Of a DNA stretch of 64,000 nt, positions 1 through 10,912 are shown piece after piece. Source of the stretch: Lasiosphaeris hirsuta (Eukaryota > Ascomycota > Sordariomycetes > Sordariales > Lasiosphaeriaceae). Location of the stretch: contig JAUKUA010000002.1 of NCBI GenBank assembly GCA_030549175.1, forward strand, positions 248,001-312,000, given 5' to 3'. Numbering within the stretch: the stretch's first letter is position 1; each line of letters opens with the position of its first letter. The notes under the pieces were generated by a model. It did not search any database and was not told where the DNA came from. It saw nothing but the letters and a program-made list of their open reading frames with translations. The position numbers were made by a program, and so were the translations under genes.

Positions 1-118
1 CTACTTATGGCGTCTAGTAACGTACAATACTATGTGAAGGTATGCGCTAATTTTGCAATACAAAAGGGGCTAGATTTGAAGTATACACGCCCTGATCGTC
101 TAACTCCTGACCAACCCA

Positions 119-1274
119 TTACATCTTCTGGCCAGGCATCGAGTGGAGCCCTGTTGTGAATCTGGTCAGTATGCACATTAGAGACAAGGATTTGAGCAAA
201 CTCACATCCGTCGAGGTTCTCGTTGACCATGGTCTTGACGGCGCACTTGTTCATGGCGGCGACATTCTGCGACTTGAGCGGCTTTCCATTCTCGCAGGCG
301 TTGAACATGCACTTGTCGTCCATGGCGCGCTGGAGCGAGTCGCCCTTCCAGCCGAACAAGTAATCGGCATGGGTTCCGTATCCCTTGGTGTCGCCGTAGC
401 TGAGCACAAAGGGGTTGGACCCGTCGGCCGGCCACAGCTTGTCGAACTGGGTCGTGTCCCACAGGGTCTCGTAGGCGACCTGGGGCATGCGCACAGGGTG
501 CGAGGCCGGGCAGGCTCCCGCGGCCGCGAAGGCCTCCTTGGTCGTCGCGTACATGTGGGCCTGGTGGTCGGGCGAGTCGAGGTTCTTGCCATCCCAGCAC
601 GAGGGGAAGTGATGCACTGTCATGATGCCGCCCTTGCACGCCTTGGTCGGGAAGTCGGGCAGCTCGGGGAAGCGCGTGCCCTTGTCCTGCAGACAGACAA
701 AGCGCAGGCCGATGTGGCCCTTGGCGTCGCTGAGCGAGCCCGTGGTCGGGCTGCCGACGGTCATGCGGAAGCCCTGGGACGGTCAGTTTATCGAGTTCTG
801 GAGTCAAGATGTGGCACGTACCGGCTTGAAGGCCGTGATCTTCTGGTTGCCGTTCGAGTTGAAGTCCTGCTGCGTATAGTAGACGGTCATGCCGCCGTTG
901 ATGCCGTTGGGCAGCGCCGTGTTCTGCATGATGGGGACGCGCTTGTAGGTGCCGTTGGCATGCTTGAAGAACATGACGGCCGTCCAGTAGTTGCTGAAGT
1001 CCTCGGAGAATGTGCAGGTTGTGCTGGAGCCTTGTTAGCAAGAAACAGAGACACTACGGGGGGCTGTCTCTACGCACCAGCTACCCCTCTCACCGACATC
1101 ACCGTCCATGGTTGCGTTGAAGGCATTTCCACCGACGATCTGATGTAGATGGGCCGAGGGAAGACCGCCGGGCTCGACGATGGGGTCGAGGCGCTGGATG
1201 GTCAGGGTCGAGCAGCCGAAGCGCAGGGCGGCCTGGGCCGGTGCGGCGAGCGCAAAGAGAGAGAGCGACTTCAT
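119..1274 (-). CDS. Secreted DUF1996-domain protein
   Basis: Four exons fit: 1094-1274, 822-1030, 206-773 and 119-150, joined by introns of 63, 48 and 55 nt with consistent phase. The protein starts with a short signal peptide (MKSLSLFALAAPAQA) followed by FGCSTLTIQRLDPIVEPG, SAHLHQIVGGNAFN, FSEDFSNYWTAVMFF and a long Cys-containing region, the order seen in DUF1996 proteins. The last small exon restores the usual family ending (LDGWLHSMPG); without this splice the frame reads into unrelated sequence to position 30. The family is common in secreted fungal proteins, sometimes with a WSC domain, which is absent here. The biochemical role of DUF1996 is not established. Residues such as the paired HxHQ are conserved, so an extracellular wall or carbohydrate role is possible but only inferred. 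Confidence 0.88.
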
Positions 1275-2514
1275 CTTGGCAGGACTTCAACAACGAGGGC
1301 GTCAAGAGAGATGTCCAGAGGCAAGCCCCTTCAACGGACCGGGCCAGCAGTCCCACCCGGCCATATATACCACTTCTCGTTTCCACACCCCTAGTCTGCA
1401 AAACTTGCCGTTTGCTAGGCGTCTGCTAGCCGCCTGCGAGGCTTGATGGTAAATTGTTTGTTTTCATTTATTTTAAATGCGGGGGTGAGGAGGTCGAGCC
1501 TGTGATATTTCCCGGCATTTGCCTTTCGCGTATGGAAATCATGGACGCCCGATTCCGCCTAAATCCGAGGTATAACGGACCGCCTGCACTCTATACTTTA
1601 ACTTGGCGCTAACTGTACTGTACCTCTTGCTCAGGCGAACCAGCAGATCATGCTCACGTAAAAAAAAAAACGAGGTGGACTTGTAGTGTTGGCGATCAAC
1701 GCAGATCCTGTCTGCTTGGTGTTGATTGCATGTCTGCGGCGGCTTTCTGTATTTCTTCTACAAATCGCGGGGGAAGTGAACCCGGGCAACACAAACTGCT
1801 TCCAGGTCAGATATGTGTGCTGGGGTCTCGCCCGCTGCTAAGGTATGGAAGACATCTGGAACAGGTGCTAGGATGCGATAGATGAAAGGGCAATCTGTCC
1901 GCGCCCCTGAACCGGATTCCGAGTGTCCACGAGCCACTAGACGAGCCAATCCTGTGGGGGCAGAAAAAAGAATGACTGGCAGAATGACTATCGAGCACGA
2001 GCTTATCGTGGACGGCGGTACTGTGGTATAGTGTGGGTGGACAGGGACATATTTGCCGCGTTCTGAGCGTAGGTCCTGACAGGAGTATCCGGGCGGCGGT
2101 ATAGGGTTGATTGATTGACAGCGACGGCGAGGGCGAGCGTCCGGGTCTTATAGTGTTGTGGTATAGTGGAGGCTATAGCGAGGCTTGGGGCGTATAGGGC
2201 GCGCAGCCGATTGGGCTGTCGCTGTCCGGTATCATCTGCCGACCTCGATGGAGACGCATCAGCCGACCGCAGATTTTCAGCGTTGTGTTGTGCACTTGGC
2301 ACAAACACTGAACACTACAATATGTGCTGTGGTATCCCTTTGCGCGACTTTAGCATGTGACTTCCACGTGACTTTTACCAGCCAGACGGCCAGTTGAGGA
2401 AAGCTTACCTAATCCCGCTGCCTCAGCTGAGGGCAGCTGTGGAAAGAGCCATCAAGGGATGGATTGCTAGCGCTATGCAGATTGGCGAACTGCTGACATG
2501 ACATCCACCATGAG
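1275..2514. other. Intergenic region between DUF1996 and HET genes
   Basis: It holds the DUF1996 promoter and, presumably, the HET gene promoter. Only short open frames without recognisable motifs occur, plus a short A run near 1660. No RNA gene was seen. Confidence 0.5.
1363..1369 (-). promoter_or_regulatory. TATA-like box of the DUF1996 gene
   Basis: TATATA lies about 90 bp upstream of the ATG at 1274, a usual distance for fungal core promoters. Confidence 0.45.
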
Positions 2515-4530
2515 ATGCCGCGTCAGGGCATCACTCCCCATCTCGAGCCGTTCCTTCCCTACGTGGAAAAGGCCAAGCCGTCCAAGCTGCAGGCGGCATG
2601 GCACACGCCCGATAGCCTGTTGCGTCCTCTCGACATCAGCACGCTCAAAATATGGCTCGACACGTGCGACAAGCACCACGGCGACCACTGCGCCAATTCC
2701 AACACAGCCCTCGTTCCCAGCCAGCGGCCCGCCTGGCTTGCCGATGTGCACCGGCGATGCATCGTGCGTGCCGAGCCTAGCTTTCGCTACGCGACACTGA
2801 GCTACGTTTGGGGCAAGACATCGGACTGCGTCGCACTGACCACGGCCACCAAAACCGATCTCCTCAACCATGGCTCGCTCATCGAAGCGAACCTCCCCGC
2901 CACCATCTGCGATGCGATGCGTCTTGTTGCCGCCCTTGACCTAACCTATCTCTGGATTGATAGGCTGTGCATTGTTCAGGACGACTGCCAGGAAAAGCAC
3001 GCGCAGATCAAGGCCATGGGCTCCATTTATGCCCAGTCTTCCTTCACTCTCGTTGCTGCTCAGAGTGACGACGCGTCGGGACCGCTCTCGTCCAGGTCGT
3101 TGAGGCACTTAAGTTACCCAGCCATATTCGGTTGGGCGGGCGATTTGATGGCCATTGTTGCCGGGGCCATGACTTCCTGGTCAAGGACCACCGGGTCCTC
3201 GCGGCGGCCAAGCACCAACAATCCCAATGCCCCAAGTCCCTGGGATGGTCCACACACCGACCGCGAGGTCATGAACCACATGGCTGCTGAGCTCTTGCGA
3301 ACTGTTTGGTTTTCTCGCGGCTAGACCTTCCAGGAGTTTCTTTTTTCTCGCCGCAAGATTGTCTTCCACAGCAACACTGTCAACTGGGAGTGCCACTGCG
3401 CCTCGGCCCACGAACAACAGCGGTGCATCGAAACGGCTCCGTGTTTGCGACAGCCGTTGCAAACAGCCCCATTAGGCGTTGATATCGACCCATGGCCGAA
3501 CTTCCACCGCTATGCCCGCCTCGCCTCTCTGCTTACACCGAGATATCTGACCTACCCCGAAGATATCCTCGATGCCTTCGCCGGCGCCTCGTCCGCCTTT
3601 GCGCGCGTGTTTCCGGGTGGCATCGTGACTGGCCTGCCGGAATTGGCCTTTGACGCTGCTCTTATATGGCGACCCCACCACCCTGTTGAGCCCAGGAAGC
3701 CTGTTCTCATGGCTGTCGAAGATGCTGTTTTGCCCAGTTGGTCGTGGGTCTCCTGGCAGGGAAACGTCCAGTCTGAGAGCTGGCAGAGCGGCCACGATTA
3801 TCTCCGGCAAAACAACTCCGCAGAACAGGTTTCACGCTGGCAAACCATCCCCACAGTACAATGGCACTACTCGGAAGACCTATCTAGCACGCGATACCCC
3901 ATCGTGTCCCGCGCGCCAGAATGGCGCCACCTCTACCAACACACAAGTACCCTCCTTCCGCCGGGCTGGAAACACCACACCGACGCTGCCACAGACGACT
4001 CTTACTTTACGCACGAGAGCATCCCCAACCACCAATTTTGGTATCCCATCCCCGTCGGCATCGGCAATGGCCGCGCCTCTCGGTCCCGCTATCTCCACTG
4101 CAAGACACGGCGCGCCAGCCTCGAGGTCTTCCCCGAGCCGTACCGCTCATGCACCGGCCGCTGCACCGTGGTCGCCCTACGTGACCCTGACGGTAAGTTC
4201 GCAGGTTGCCTGCGCTTGAATGTGTGGGTGCAAGATGCCCGTAGCAGCCAGCCCCTGACCGCCTTTGACCTAATTGAGCTCTCGTCTGGCAGTGTGTGCC
4301 TGGATAATAACGACGGGGAAGATCTACTCGACCATCCGCTTACTGACGTCTTCGATGAGTGGGCTGTGCCCTATTGGGATAAGGACCGTAAGGGAATCTA
4401 CGAGTTCTACAATGTCATGTTTATAGAGTGGAAAGCTCCGGGCGTTGCCTCTCGTCTGGCGGTGGGTAGGGTCTTCAAGTCTGTCTGGGAGCGGATTGCA
4501 CGAGAGGAGGGGGAAGTTGCGATTAGCTAA
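2515..4530 (+). pseudogene. HET-domain (heterokaryon incompatibility) gene with in-frame TAG
   Basis: One continuous frame of 671 sense codons is interrupted only by TAG at 3322-3324. HET motifs are clear: FRYATLSYVWG (about residue 90), the LTYLWIDRLCIVQDD core (about residue 145), a following IYAQSSFTLVAA, and the SRG-stop-TFQEFLFSRRKIVF segment, where the family consensus has RGWTxQE. The stop therefore replaces the conserved Trp (TGG to TAG). HET proteins trigger cell death after fusion of incompatible hyphae. The start at 2515 is the first ATG after an in-frame TGA at 2494. The second half (3325-4530) stays open and ends EEGEVAIS, so the loss looks recent. The G-to-A change fits a CpA-to-TpA change on the other strand, the RIP direction, but no wider RIP decay is visible. 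The segment around 3110-3250 matches the family poorly and may hide compensating indels. Confidence 0.85.
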
Positions 4531-5070
4531 TCAACGAAGATGACTGAGGCTGAACAAAAAGGTCTTCATGTTGTGGCACCCTCAAGACAACAACTCCGCC
4601 GCGCACACCCACCCCTCCGCCTTCACCGAATTCCAGCCAGCACGGAAGGAGTGCTCTCGCGACCCGGTCCTTGTAGCTACCCCGTCTCCTTGCCCGTGGT
4701 AAAGCGCTCTGGTACGATATAATCGTGGCACTAATGCAATCCTCTCAGACCTTGGGCTGCGTATCACCCTCTACTCCGGAGGCACCCTTTGCTTTGCTTG
4801 CGGCTCGAGTCAGCGCTGCCGCGAGGAGTTGAGATCGAAGTCTTGAGAACCGGAAGTTGCATTTGAACCAGGCGGCCCGAAAAGTTACTGGTGTCATGGA
4901 TCCATGAGGACATCATTGATCTGGTAACTAGGTTAGTTGGTCGGAAAGGCTTCAGCAAGGGCTTGAGATTGGGTTGTGTGGAGAACTGACCCTGGGGAGC
5001 CCTCCTTCTTCTTCGAGCCTCCGGTCTTCCCTGAGCGTCTTTCGCGTATTCCCAAAGTCCGCTGTGCATC

Positions 5071-5226
5071 ATGTGCAGTACTAGCCCCGGCAGTATCCTC
5101 GACCATGGCAACAACCATCACGATCACGCCCTAGACCACGAACACGACGACGATGCGTCCCCAGAGACCAAAGACCGCCGTCTCCCCGGCGTCAAGGGGA
5201 CCTGCAACCAGTGCCGTCAGCACAAG
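5071..5226 (+). pseudogene. Orphan first exon of a Zn2Cys6 transcription factor
   Basis: ATG at 5071 opens 52 codons that start MCSTSPGSILDHG, pass through a His/Asp-rich stretch, and end in RRLPGVKGTCNQCRQHK, followed at once by a GTGGGT donor. This is the usual first half of a fungal zinc cluster (CxxCRxxK) with the intron at the usual place after HK. The second half (KCDxxxPxCxxC) could not be found in any frame of the next kilobase. An Arg-rich stretch near 5340-5390 might be a decayed remnant. I infer a truncated regulator gene. Whether it once controlled a neighbour (HET gene or CE5 esterase) cannot be said. Confidence 0.55.
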
Positions 5227-6138
5227 GTGGGTTAAGTCACCTGGTTTCCCACGCCACAAGAACTCCCGACCCTTTCACTAGAGGGCACGGTCGGGATGTT
5301 GGCTGCTTTCTTGACGGTTCGCGACCAACAGGGGTAACCCGCTTCGAGCATCGGAGACGCGTCCGCATCCTGAAGAGTCGGAGGGTCACCGCGCCATGGC
5401 CGCTGCTCCGATGGCAGTCGGTGCCGGTTCCCGCATCAATTCAGGCTGAAGGCACAGAGTCGCAGCTTCGGATCTCGCCTGTCGAAAAGTGTAGAAGCCC
5501 CTATTCCCCGCCTTTTTGGTTTTTATGGAAACCGGCGAACCAGGTACTAGGGTCAGCGGAACATGACTGGAGATTGCGCCGTGGACCCCAGGTTTTTGCA
5601 GGGATTCATGCAATGAAACATCACACATCGACTCGCCCTGGACACATGCCCTGGAGGCGATTTGCTTGTCTCCGCATTCCCACCTCCAGCATTTCCCCAG
5701 TCCGGGTATTGTCTTGGATGCAACTCTGTTAGTCTAGGTGCTACACTGGCTTCCTCTCTGAACTTGCAACCCCGGTTGAGCCATCTTCTGGAAGGTTGGC
5801 CTCCATGCCAAGCCATTGACGTTGCAACCTCACTGCTCACCCACTCGGACCGCCTCCATTTCTTGGTTCAACACGATGCGCTAAGCCTAGGTCATGACGA
5901 ACACGGCTCGAATCGCCCGGGCGCCACTACTAGCAAACTATCTATTGGTACCTTAGTAGGTAGGTAAACAGAGACGCCTACAACTCGAACCTGGTATTCT
6001 GGGAACACGGAGCAGCGGAATGCAACCGAGATGGGCTCACAGCAGGAACTGCTCCGGATGCCACCTACCTGGGCGGTCGTCTGACGCAGTAGTTGGGTTC
6101 AGCTATGAAGATCTTGGTCGCTGCGAAGATGTAGAAGG

Positions 6139-6147
6139 TATATATAT
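6139..6147 (+). promoter_or_regulatory. TATA-like box of the CE5 esterase gene
   Basis: TATATATAT lies about 115 bp upstream of the ATG at 6261. Confidence 0.45.
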
Positions 6148-6260
6148 CCCAAGCCCCGGCTTCATCCGATGTTGGGATTTCTTGACTGACCAGCAGCCAG
6201 GAACCGAATTATGCACACAGCCAAGCTTCCAGCCTCATAAACCCAGGGATCCAGTTCAAC

Positions 6261-7338
6261 ATGTGGCCTTCACCCAAGATTGCCTTTGCGCTCCTCTCGG
6301 CGCACTCGCTGCTCGCCAGCGGGTCCCCGGTCGAGGGTCTGTCAGGCGACCAGCACCTGGAGAAGCGCCAGTCGTGCCCATCGACCCACACCTTTGGCGC
6401 GCGCGAGACAACCGTGTCGCCGGGATACGGCACGTCGCTGACAGTCGTCAACCTGATCAAGGGCGCATATGCGGGCGCCACCTCGGACCCCATCGCCTAT
6501 CCGGCATGCGGCGGCCAGTCATCCTGCGGCGGCGTCGCCTACGGCGCCTCAGCAGCTCAAGGCACCACAGCTGTCGCGACGGCTGTGAACAGCCTGAACC
6601 AGCGGTGTCCTACCACACAGATTGTCCTAGGTCGGGTACTCACAAGTCAGTCCGCCCCTCACACCTCTCCCCTCCTCGGAAACCAACCAACTAACACCCG
6701 CCTCCAAGGGCGCCCAAATCATGGAAAACGCCCTCTGCGGCGGCTCAGACACGGGCTCAGGCATCACAACCTCCACCCCACCCATCACCGCCGCAGCCCT
6801 CAACATGATCAAAGCCGTGACCCTGATGGGTAGCCCGCGCTACGTCGCCGGTGTGTCATACAACGTAGGCACCTGCGCCACACAAGGGGTACGTCCTTCC
6901 CTCCCGTTTCCCCGCCCCCTCCCCCCTCTCCCCCCTTCCCCCCTCTCCCCCCTTCCCCCCTCCCCCTTCCTACCAAACTAACCCATCCCCCCCCTCTGGC
7001 AGTTTGCCCCCCGCCCCCAGGGGTACACGTGCGCCTCGGGGGCCAAGATCCAGAACTACTGCGACTCGCCCGACCCGTACTGCTGCACGGGCAGCGACCA
7101 GGCCACGCACCAGGGTTACGACACCAAGTACGGCCAGGCGGCGCTGACATTTGTGCGCGCCAAGCTGAGCGCGACGACGACGACGACGGCAGCGGCGACG
7201 CCGGTCCCCACGAGCGGAGCTGGGGGGTCGTGTTCCGCGCTCTGGGGCCAGTGTGGTGGCCAGGGGTGGGCGGAGGCGGCGTGCTGTGCTAGTGGAAGTT
7301 GTAAGGTGGCGAATGCGTATTATTCGCAGTGTTTGTAG
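6261..7338 (+). pseudogene. CE5 acetylxylan esterase with CBM1, frameshifted at the nucleophile motif
   Basis: This is a secreted plant-cell-wall esterase that would remove acetyl groups from xylan. The signal peptide is followed by a KR processing site (LEKRQSCPST). CE5/cutinase blocks are CPSTHTFGARETTV, YPACGG and QRCPTTQIVL; then, after the break, GAQIMENALCGG and [14 protein letters not shown] Thr/Ala linker leads to a C-terminal CBM1 ([13 protein letters not shown] to YYSQCL). Exons: 6261-6645, 6709-6888, 7003-7338. One extra G at 6629-6632 (CTAGGTC where CTAGTC would encode the VGYSQ elbow) puts exon 1 out of frame just before the catalytic Ser; the intron at 6646-6708 and everything after fit the restored phase. 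It is either a young pseudogene or a sequencing error. Confidence 0.85.
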
Positions 7339-8189
7339 GGGGAGGGGTTTGGTCCGGGTGTACATAGCAATAGCATGGTGATATGGACATAGGGGTGAGG
7401 GTTGATATTCAATGTCTCGGTTAAGCATACTGGCATCTTCTCCTCCACGGGAAGCAAACACTCGAATTAACATCACTGCATCATACTGCTTCTCCTAGTT
7501 CCAACTCATGGGAATGAGGTATGTTGTTGATTAGTGAATCTCATGCCCCAATGATTGCGGCTACGCACATTCCCCATCCTACAATTACTTCGACCGCTAT
7601 ATGCGGTACCCGTATGGATTCAACCATGTATAATATCGCAGGAGTAATGAACTTGACTGGCCAACTCCTATACCTAACTAAGTCGGTATGGTTTTTTCTG
7701 CGGAAATAGCCATGTCCGACACTGCTTCGGAATTTTGTGCATGTACTAATAGTAGGCATTGATGAACAGCTGCCTCTTTAGGAACCCTAGCATGACAACA
7801 TTGTCAGGCAAAATGACAACTTTGCTAGAATAGTCTCATGGCGGCCACAGTTGTGATTACAAGCCCCTACAACATGTTGACTAGCGTAAAGCTATCATGT
7901 AGCCTTGGCGTGTTGAGGTTCGTATCGGCGCGTATCGTTCAGCGGGGCACTTTATCACGGTGATTTATCATCTCGGGATCCCTTTATCTCTCAGGATTGC
8001 CACGATCTAGAAACCCCCCCTCCCCCCTCCAAGAAACGGGCACCTCATCTGCAAAAATAGCTCACCGACTCGTCAGCCGGCTACGAAAAACCCCTCTCGA
8101 TCGACAAGGTTCAGGAACGATGTTCAGGCCCCGTCGCGCGTTACTAGTCACGCGTTACTACTCGCTGCGTTGGGGGATTTTTTTGCCCT

Positions 8190-8270
8190 CCCCCGAAGGG
8201 GAGTCGAACTGACAACCAAGGTTTACCCATAGCCGTCAGTCCAGACCCCCGCCACTCCGCCAACTGGCCT
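8190..8270 (-). repeat. Degenerate tRNA-like element (possible SINE head)
   Basis: On the minus strand TGGCGGAGTGG (8252-8262) matches the Pol III box A consensus and AGTTCGACTCC (8199-8209) is one base off box B, 63 nt from end to end as in class II tRNAs. The T stem does not pair, and a CTCCCC/GGGGAG hairpin sits where the acceptor arm should be, so this is not a working tRNA. A tRNA-derived SINE or tRNA pseudogene is the likely origin. Confidence 0.4.
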
Positions 8271-8976
8271 CATTGTTGGGGGGTCGTTGCAGAGAAGCCT
8301 GAAAAATTCAATATACCTAGGCTAATCATGTGACCCACTCTGTGGTCTTCTACAGTGCAGTGACAAGGCTCGGCGCCTTACAGCGATAATTACTGCTAGC
8401 CTGGAGGGCTATCAGAGGCTTCCTAGGTACCAACAAAGGTATCAAAGGCGACAGCTGCCAGGTCTTTGGTTTAGCAAAGTGCTAGTTAGTGTTCTTTTCA
8501 GGCTTCAATATGTGTCACTGCTCTTGATTAGGTACCCAGACTAGCATCCAGAAACGAGGCCTCATTCTAGCCTCATTTCAGCCTCCTCGTCGCAGCGAAC
8601 CCCGATGCATTGCATACCACATTAGGAACCGATCGGCTGCGCCTGAGATCGGGTGAGATGCCGGGCAGTGGAGTTGAGATTTCGATGCGCCAGATCGGGG
8701 CTGTGCCGGGCTTGGTCCCGGCTGTCAAAGACCAGCCCTTCAGCCCTATGGGCGAAGCCAACCGCCGAATCCGTCCCATTGGCAGCATGTCGTGCCGTTT
8801 CGGAGCAGTACCTAGGGGCTGTGCTGCCGCGGGGTGAACTGCCCGACGCCTCCAAATTCTTGACCAATGAGGTCGACTGGTGTACTACACCACAGACAAA
8901 GAGCCCATGTGGTGGTGATGGCAATGCACCAAAGATCCAATTGGATGGGAGCCAGAATTATGGGAGCTCCTAAGGA

Positions 8977-8983
8977 TATAAAG
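8977..8983 (+). promoter_or_regulatory. TATA-like box (TATAAAG)
   Basis: TATAAAG about 200 bp upstream of the small secreted protein start at 9184. Confidence 0.4.
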
Positions 8984-9021
8984 ATGGGGGCTCCGTGATG
9001 GATGAAGGTGTCTTGAACAAT

Positions 9022-9103
9022 CATCAGCATCATCAGCATCATCAGCATCATCAGCATCATCAGCATCATCAGCGTCATCGGCATCATCAGCGTCATCAGC
9101 ATC
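9022..9103 (+). repeat. CATCATCAG microsatellite in the 5' leader
   Basis: About nine imperfect copies of a 9-mer (CATCATCAG), with later copies diverged. It lies between the TATA-like box and the chosen start of the secreted protein gene, in frame with that gene and free of stops. Confidence 0.85.
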
Positions 9104-9183
9104 ACTGCATCTCATCAAAAAGCATCATTACAACGACTCCATATCGTGACCTCACAACCCCACCCCTCCCAACCACCATCAAA

Positions 9184-9588
9184 ATGAAGACCTCATCCAT
9201 CCTCGCCACCATCGCGACCTTCGCGCTCGGCACCCAAGCCGCCCCGGTGGACCCCACCGCCAACCCGGGCCAGGTCGCCATCCGGTTCCAGACGAGCCCG
9301 GAGTGGGACCTGACCAACTGCCGACCCGAAACCCAGCCGTCGGAGCGCAAGAACTGCGGCAGCCACAGCTACACGTTCGGCGAGGTCGAGGCCAGCAACG
9401 GCCTGTGCACGCGCTTCCCCAGCGGCGCGCGCGCCATCGGCATCCAGCAGTGGGACGCCGGCGCGTGCAAGATGGTGGCCTACGCCGGGCCCGAGTGCAC
9501 TGGTGCGCAGTGGGAGCTGGGGAGCGTGGCCATGTTTTCGACCGAGTTGGGGTTGGCTGCGTTCAAGTTTGTGTGTGGCTCGTACTGA
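9184..9588 (+). CDS. Small secreted six-cysteine protein
   Basis: A 134-residue single-exon protein with a clear signal peptide (MKTSSILATIATFALGTQA, then APVDP). The mature part has six Cys in patterns such as NCRPE, NCGSH, GLCTRF, GACKM, ECTG and VCGSY, which suggests three disulfides. ATG 9184 has a good context (ATCAAAATG). The frame stays open upstream to an ATG at 8998 through the CATCATCAG repeat, but that longer form would bury the signal peptide, so the shorter start is chosen. The spacing hints at a crystallin-like or effector-like secreted fold; no named family could be assigned by eye. Confidence 0.75.
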   Translation: MKTSSILATIATFALGTQAAPVDPTANPGQVAIRFQTSPEWDLTNCRPETQPSERKNCGSHSYTFGEVEASNGLCTRFPSGARAIGIQQWDAGACKMVAYAGPECTGAQWELGSVAMFSTELGLAAFKFVCGSY

Positions 9589-9869
9589 GTTGGGCTCGTG
9601 TTGATGCATTGCATGGTGGTGGTTCATTCTGGCATTCTCTGGCGTTTGTTTATGGATGTATTATGAGTTTTTGGGGTAGATACCACCTGTACAAACCCCA
9701 TTGTTACGTTTACCATCTTCTAATTTTACATCATTAAACATAAGAGGTCTCCAAACATATTCTTCGTGTCGAGGATAAGCCGGCTACATGTTCCCGCCGT
9801 CTCCTGCTAGCGGACCCCTCCCCCCATCAGCCGGCAATGGAAATATAGGCCAAATTCCTCAATTTAAAT

Positions 9870-10912
9870 TCACTGCCAGTGCTCGCTGTGATCTTTGTGT
9901 TTGTGGTCGTCATCTTCTGGCCACACAGGAGGTAAATCGTGCGCATGATCAACCTTGTGGCCATGATTGTGCCCGCCGTGCACCTGAATCTCCCCATCAA
10001 CCATGGGAAACGAGAGACCTAGGTAACGCCAGACCAGTCAGTAGCCGTCTAAGTAGTGGCGGAGCAAGGAAGGCACAGCTATCAAGAGACTCACCGAGTT
10101 TCGGGTGGACCAGCGTCTTTTGATCAAAAATGGAAAACGACCGCTTCGATGCCCATGCGTCAAGTCTGTCCCAATTGACGCACGTCTGATCAAGATGGAA
10201 GTTGGGCATCGGTTTGCGCATTTCCGGATGCCACCAGAACGTCACAACCGACAGGTCCGCGTGGCACATGAGAGACTGGCGGATATCGTCGATGCAGTGG
10301 TCTGCATGGCCGCGGAGGTCGGGGATGCTGATATTGTACAAGTCATGCCACAGGACCAGTCTCAGCATCTTTAGGCAGTGAAGATGGTGGTAGGCGCTCA
10401 GCTGGCCGAAAAAGCCGCCCCCGTTGCGCAGCTCGATGGGATTGGCTTGGGTGCGATTCAACTTTTCCATCTCCTCTGCGGTAAACCGGAGGTTGTAGTG
10501 CTGAAAGAGGTGCCCCCATGCCTCTTCGACCTCGGGGCGCGGCTCGCCAGTATACTTGGTGCGCAGACCGAGACTCCCATCGAACTTGTGCTTGTGGTAC
10601 GAGATGGCTTCCTTGGCCGGTGCTGTGCCAGACGAGAAAAGTTAGTTATGTTGCCAATGCACATCGCTTGAGCCGGAGCCATGGCCACATACTATACGTA
10701 AGAAAGGGATCAAGGCTCGGACGGGTCCAGAGGTGCGGCAGTTCGAGTAGCGCAAGGCTATAGGCAATGAGGAGGAGGAGAGAGAAAGCCCAGTGCCGCC
10801 ACCACTGAGAACGCTGTTTCTTGCCATATGCCGGCATCTCGTCCTCCGAATCCTTTTCGCTCTCAGTGAGGAGCGGTTCGTAAGTGATGCCGGACCTATT
10901 TGACGACTCCAT
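9870..10912 (-). CDS. UstYa-family (DUF3328) oxidase with His-rich tail
   Basis: Three exons (10693-10912, 10095-10622, 9870-10018) give 298 residues with consistent phases. A cytosolic tail (MESSNRSGITYEPLL) is followed by one membrane segment (WAFSLLLLIAYSLALLELP, about residue 45). The two family signatures are present: HHLHCL and HADHCIDDIR (HxxHC), which bind metal in this family. UstYa-type proteins carry out oxidative cyclisation, chlorination or other oxidations in dikaritin pathways (ustiloxin, phomopsin, asperipin). After the usual TCVNWDRLDAWA and HPKLG ending, a third exon adds about 50 residues with ten His. The gene is divergent from the repeat-peptide precursor 2 kb away, so it is the likely tailoring enzyme for it. 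The alternative without the last intron ends SLVSHG and is less family-like. Confidence 0.9.

Larger units (their letters stand above)
4531..6260. other. Intergenic region with a regulator fragment
   Basis: Apart from the orphan Zn2Cys6 exon at 5071-5226 and the promoter of the CE5 gene, no gene is supported. The open frames here lack motifs. Confidence 0.5.
7339..9183. other. Intergenic region between CE5 and small secreted protein genes
   Basis: Contains a tRNA-like element (8190-8270), a CATCATCAG microsatellite and a TATA-like box near its right end. Otherwise only short, motif-free frames. Confidence 0.5.

Noticed and set aside
4764..5114. Minus-strand 116-codon frame
   Set aside because: Overlaps the zinc-cluster exon antisense and has no motif or signal.
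6630..6646. Tiny 16-nt intron to rescue the CE5 frame
   Set aside because: Too short for the spliceosome and would delete the catalytic elbow; a one-base insertion explains the data better.
9022..9103. CRISPR-like array
   Set aside because: A 9-bp microsatellite without spacers in a eukaryote.
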